This document shows, piece after piece, positions 5,897-7,603 of a stretch of DNA of 7,603 bases. The stretch comes from Pseudomonadales bacterium. GTDB lineage: Bacteria > Pseudomonadota > Gammaproteobacteria > Pseudomonadales > Moraxellaceae. The stretch's first letter is position 1. Each line of letters opens with the position of its first letter. Where the stretch lies: NCBI GenBank assembly GCA_013043915.1, contig JABEVH010000178.1:1-7603 (forward strand), written 5' to 3'. The translations under genes were made by a program, and so were the position numbers. The notes under the pieces are model-generated. The model had not been told where the DNA came from. It saw nothing but the letters and a program-made list of their open reading frames with translations, and made no database searches.

Positions 5897-6190
5897 TTAA
5901 TCAAGCATGAACGACAGGCCTGAAACATCAATAATTGCACGCAAACGTTCAGGCACGGATTGCAATTGCAGCAGCCCTCCGTTTGATGTCACCGCGCGGT
6001 ACCAAGTCAGCAATACCGCTACCGTCACGCTAGTCGCTGACTTCAGATCCTGCAACTCCACTTGCCAATCACCCGCGCTGCCTTCCAATAAACTTAAGCC
6101 ATGCTCACAAACGGCTGCAGCCTGCTCAAAACCCACTTCGCCAGACAAACGCAACACCCTTCTGCCAGGCAAACGTTCTGGCTGCGTCAT
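5897..6190 (-). CDS. mlaB: MlaB, STAS-domain subunit of the Mla phospholipid ABC transporter
   Basis: A 97-residue single-domain STAS protein. MlaB binds the ATPase MlaF on the cytoplasmic face of the MlaFEDB complex and is needed for its stability and activity. The pattern is visible in LRLSGEVGFEQA (13-24), WQVELQDLKSATS (42-54) and VLLTWYRA (59-66). Ungapped alignment by eye to the usual VDLSGVxxxDSAGLALLLEW pattern puts Ser54 at the conserved Ser/Thr (Thr52 in E. coli MlaB), while the preceding Asp is Thr53 and the following Ala-Gly is Val-Thr, so the loop departs from consensus. The family call rests strongly on position: it follows mlaC with an ATGA overlap (6187-6190) and precedes ibaG, exactly as in E. 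coli and Pseudomonas. Confidence 0.88.
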   Translation of the reverse strand: MTQPERLPGRRVLRLSGEVGFEQAAAVCEHGLSLLEGSAGDWQVELQDLKSATSVTVAVLLTWYRAVTSNGGLLQLQSVPERLRAIIDVSGLSFMLD

Positions 6191-6837
6191 GGTTGATGAA
6201 CCTTGGGAGCCTCAGGCACCCAGTGACTGATTACCATATTGAAGTCATTATGATATTGCTCGACATCACTGGCAAACTGGTTTCTGAAAGTAAGTCCTAA
6301 ATTGATACCGTTAAGTACCACATTTTCTAGCATCCACTGCCCGCTAACGTTTCGCTTTAGCTCATAAGTTACGGGAATGCTTTGCCCTGAAGGATTAACA
6401 ATTTCCATTTGAACCGTTGCTGAATCACCTGTTACGGGTATACGGGAGGGCAGTATGGTGATGGTCTGATGGTCATAGGCGGCCAGGCCATTGCCATAGG
6501 TCCTAATCAAACTGTCCTTAAATGTCGCCGCAAAACGCTGGTGCTGAGCATCGTTGGTCTGACGAAAGTATTGACCCATCACACGTCGAGCTATCGTCGC
6601 ATAGTCCACGTAGGGAGTGATACTTTCATCGACAATACGGTATAACAGCTGCGGGTCCTTTTTATATTCAGTACGCTGATCGACCAACTTTTTCAGAAGC
6701 TGATCAGTCACCATTTGCATAAAATCCTGGGCAGACTGCTGCGTCGCGCTTGCAACCGCAGGGGCTGCCTCTACCGATAACGCGCCACCTAGACTCAATC
6801 CCAGCACCAGGGTCAAGACCATGATTTGCTTAACCAT
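6187..6837 (-). CDS. mlaC: MlaC, periplasmic phospholipid-binding protein
   Basis: A 216-residue protein of the MlaC/Tol2/Ttg2D family. It shuttles phospholipid across the periplasm between the MlaA site in the outer membrane and the MlaFEDB complex in the inner membrane. Residues 1-24 form a Sec signal peptide: MVKQ, a hydrophobic core (about 5-20) and a likely cleavage after SVEA. There is no lipobox cysteine. The family signature includes ITPYVDYATIARRVMG (73-88), the STFxxx-like RFAATFKDSLIRTYG (101-115), and WMLENVVLNGINLGLTFRNQF (168-188). The ATG at 6837 has GGAG eleven bases upstream, a rather long spacing, and lies 18 bases after the mlaD stop. The 3' end overlaps mlaB by four bases. 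Confidence 0.95.
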   Translation of the reverse strand: MVKQIMVLTLVLGLSLGGALSVEAAPAVASATQQSAQDFMQMVTDQLLKKLVDQRTEYKKDPQLLYRIVDESITPYVDYATIARRVMGQYFRQTNDAQHQRFAATFKDSLIRTYGNGLAAYDHQTITILPSRIPVTGDSATVQMEIVNPSGQSIPVTYELKRNVSGQWMLENVVLNGINLGLTFRNQFASDVEQYHNDFNMVISHWVPEAPKVHQP

Positions 6838-6855
6838 CTTATTACTTGCTCCGTG

Positions 6856-7347
6856 TTAAAACCCGCTATTAGCTGAAGGGGCTGATTTTTCTGTGGTAGC
6901 TTTATTAAACAAAAATTTGCTGATCAGGTCTTCCAGAACCAGTGATGACTGAGTCTGCTTGATTTCATCACCATTTTTCAGGTTAGTGCTATCTGCCCCC
7001 GGCACTATGCCTATATATTTTTCACCTAATAGTCCGGAGGTCAGGATAGATGCCACCGAATCAGTACTGATTTGATTCATATCCTGATAAATCGACATAT
7101 CGACCTTGGCTGTCAGCGTTTTTTGATCCAGTGAAATCCCCGTAACTCGCCCAATATCCACGCCCGCCATCGTGACACGAGCCCGCACTGATAAGCCGGC
7201 TATATTCTGGAAATGTGCAAAAAGATGGTACACCGGCCGATTGCTATCGAGACTGATTCCGCTGACTTTGATGGCCAGGAAGAGCAAGGCCGCCATGCCT
7301 GCGACGATAAAACTCCCAACCGCCACTTCCATGGATGCATTTTTCAT
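6856..7347 (-). CDS. mlaD: MlaD, MCE-domain ring subunit of the Mla transporter
   Basis: A 163-residue inner-membrane protein. MlaD hexamers form a ring on the periplasmic side of MlaE with a central hydrophobic pore through which phospholipids pass. Residues 7-29 are the single N-terminal membrane helix. The MCE domain spans about 36-117: HFQNIAGLSVRARVTMAGV (45-63) and TSGLLGEKYIGIVPG (103-117). Leu106-Leu107 match the pore-loop leucines of E. coli MlaD. The tail SSLVLEDLISKFLF (134-147) is the usual C-terminal helix, followed by a short Ser/Thr-rich end. The start is the ATG at 7347: it overlaps the mlaE stop (ATGA, 7344-7347) and has GGGGAG five bases upstream. The frame is open further to 7464, but those 39 residues are antisense-like overlap with mlaE coding sequence in another frame and are not MlaD-like. 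Confidence 0.95.
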   Translation of the reverse strand: MKNASMEVAVGSFIVAGMAALLFLAIKVSGISLDSNRPVYHLFAHFQNIAGLSVRARVTMAGVDIGRVTGISLDQKTLTAKVDMSIYQDMNQISTDSVASILTSGLLGEKYIGIVPGADSTNLKNGDEIKQTQSSLVLEDLISKFLFNKATTEKSAPSANSGF

Positions 7348-7603
7348 GAGAACTCCCCAAACATGACCGCAGTCAAAACAAAATCTAGCCCCAAAATAGC
7401 CAGGGAAGCATAAACCACTGTACGCGTGGTTGATGCAGCTATTCCTTCCGCCGTTGGTTCGCAATCATAGCCTTGCCACACGGCAATCCACGTGACCACG
7501 CTACCAAATACCAGACTCTTTAAGGCATTATTAAGAATGTCATGGCGAAACTCTACTGAAGATTGCATATGATTCCAGAACGAACCTTCATCAACACCCA
7601 GCC
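7344..7603 (-). CDS. mlaE: MlaE, permease of the Mla phospholipid transporter (C-terminal part)
   Basis: The last 85 residues of the MlaE/YrbE permease; the 5' part lies beyond the right edge. MlaE dimerises in the inner membrane and couples MlaF ATP hydrolysis to lipid movement through the MlaD ring. Recognisable family sequence includes GVDEGSFWNHMQSSV near the edge, the KSLVFGSVVTW segment, the GIAASTTRTVV motif, and a final membrane helix ending LDFVLTAVMFGEFS. An internal ATG at 7568 is only a methionine within the protein, since the frame and the similarity continue to the window edge. The stop overlaps the mlaD start by four bases. mlaF is expected immediately upstream outside the window. 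Confidence 0.95.
   Translation of the reverse strand, partial: LGVDEGSFWNHMQSSVEFRHDILNNALKSLVFGSVVTWIAVWQGYDCEPTAEGIAASTTRTVVYASLAILGLDFVLTAVMFGEFS

Noticed and set aside
7348..7464. N-terminal extension of MlaD by 39 residues
   Set aside because: It overlaps mlaE coding sequence in another frame, lacks MlaD similarity, and the ATG at 7347 has a strong ribosome site and the ATGA overlap.

Overview
The window looks like a chromosomal, largely house-keeping segment of a Gram-negative proteobacterium. The minus strand carries a gene order well known from Gammaproteobacteria of the Pseudomonas type: mlaE-mlaD-mlaC-mlaB-ibaG-murA-hisG-hisD. The short, HisZ-dependent form of HisG and the YqjD/YqjE-like pair on the plus strand fit Gammaproteobacteria or close relatives (Acidithiobacillia, Betaproteobacteria). 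Nothing seen here fixes the genus.

Layout: positions 1-274 hold no supportable gene but contain an AT-rich promoter-like stretch with a perfect 16-bp palindrome (183-198) and a 13-bp palindrome (204-216), just ahead of a TetR-family regulator (275-901, +). After a 219-bp gap comes a tight plus-strand group of three small genes: a DUF883/ElaB-YqjD-like tail-anchored membrane protein (1121-1507), a YqjE-like (phage holin 3_6/DUF1469) two-helix membrane protein (1538-1972), and an unassigned basic protein in the YqjK position (1969-2298). The reading frame of the third gene stays open for 31 codons beyond its amber stop. This group converges on the minus-strand operon at about 2395-2425.

The minus-strand operon runs from the right edge leftward: mlaE (3' part only), mlaD, mlaC, mlaB, ibaG, murA, hisG, hisD. 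Its genes overlap by 1-4 bases or are separated by 18 bases or fewer, so one transcript with translational coupling is likely. The Mla genes encode the inner-membrane permease, the MCE ring protein, the periplasmic phospholipid carrier and the STAS partner of the ABC system that maintains outer-membrane lipid asymmetry. IbaG is a BolA-family Fe-S/acid-stress protein. MurA makes the first committed step of peptidoglycan synthesis. HisG and HisD catalyse the first and last steps of histidine synthesis. mlaF should lie just beyond the right edge; hisC, which follows hisD in Pseudomonas, is absent here because hisD ends the operon.

No mobile element, CRISPR array, tRNA or rRNA was seen, and no clearly new multi-gene system. 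The observations most worth checking are the operator-like palindromes before the TetR gene, the open frame behind the amber stop of the third plus-strand gene, and the hairpins at the convergent junction.
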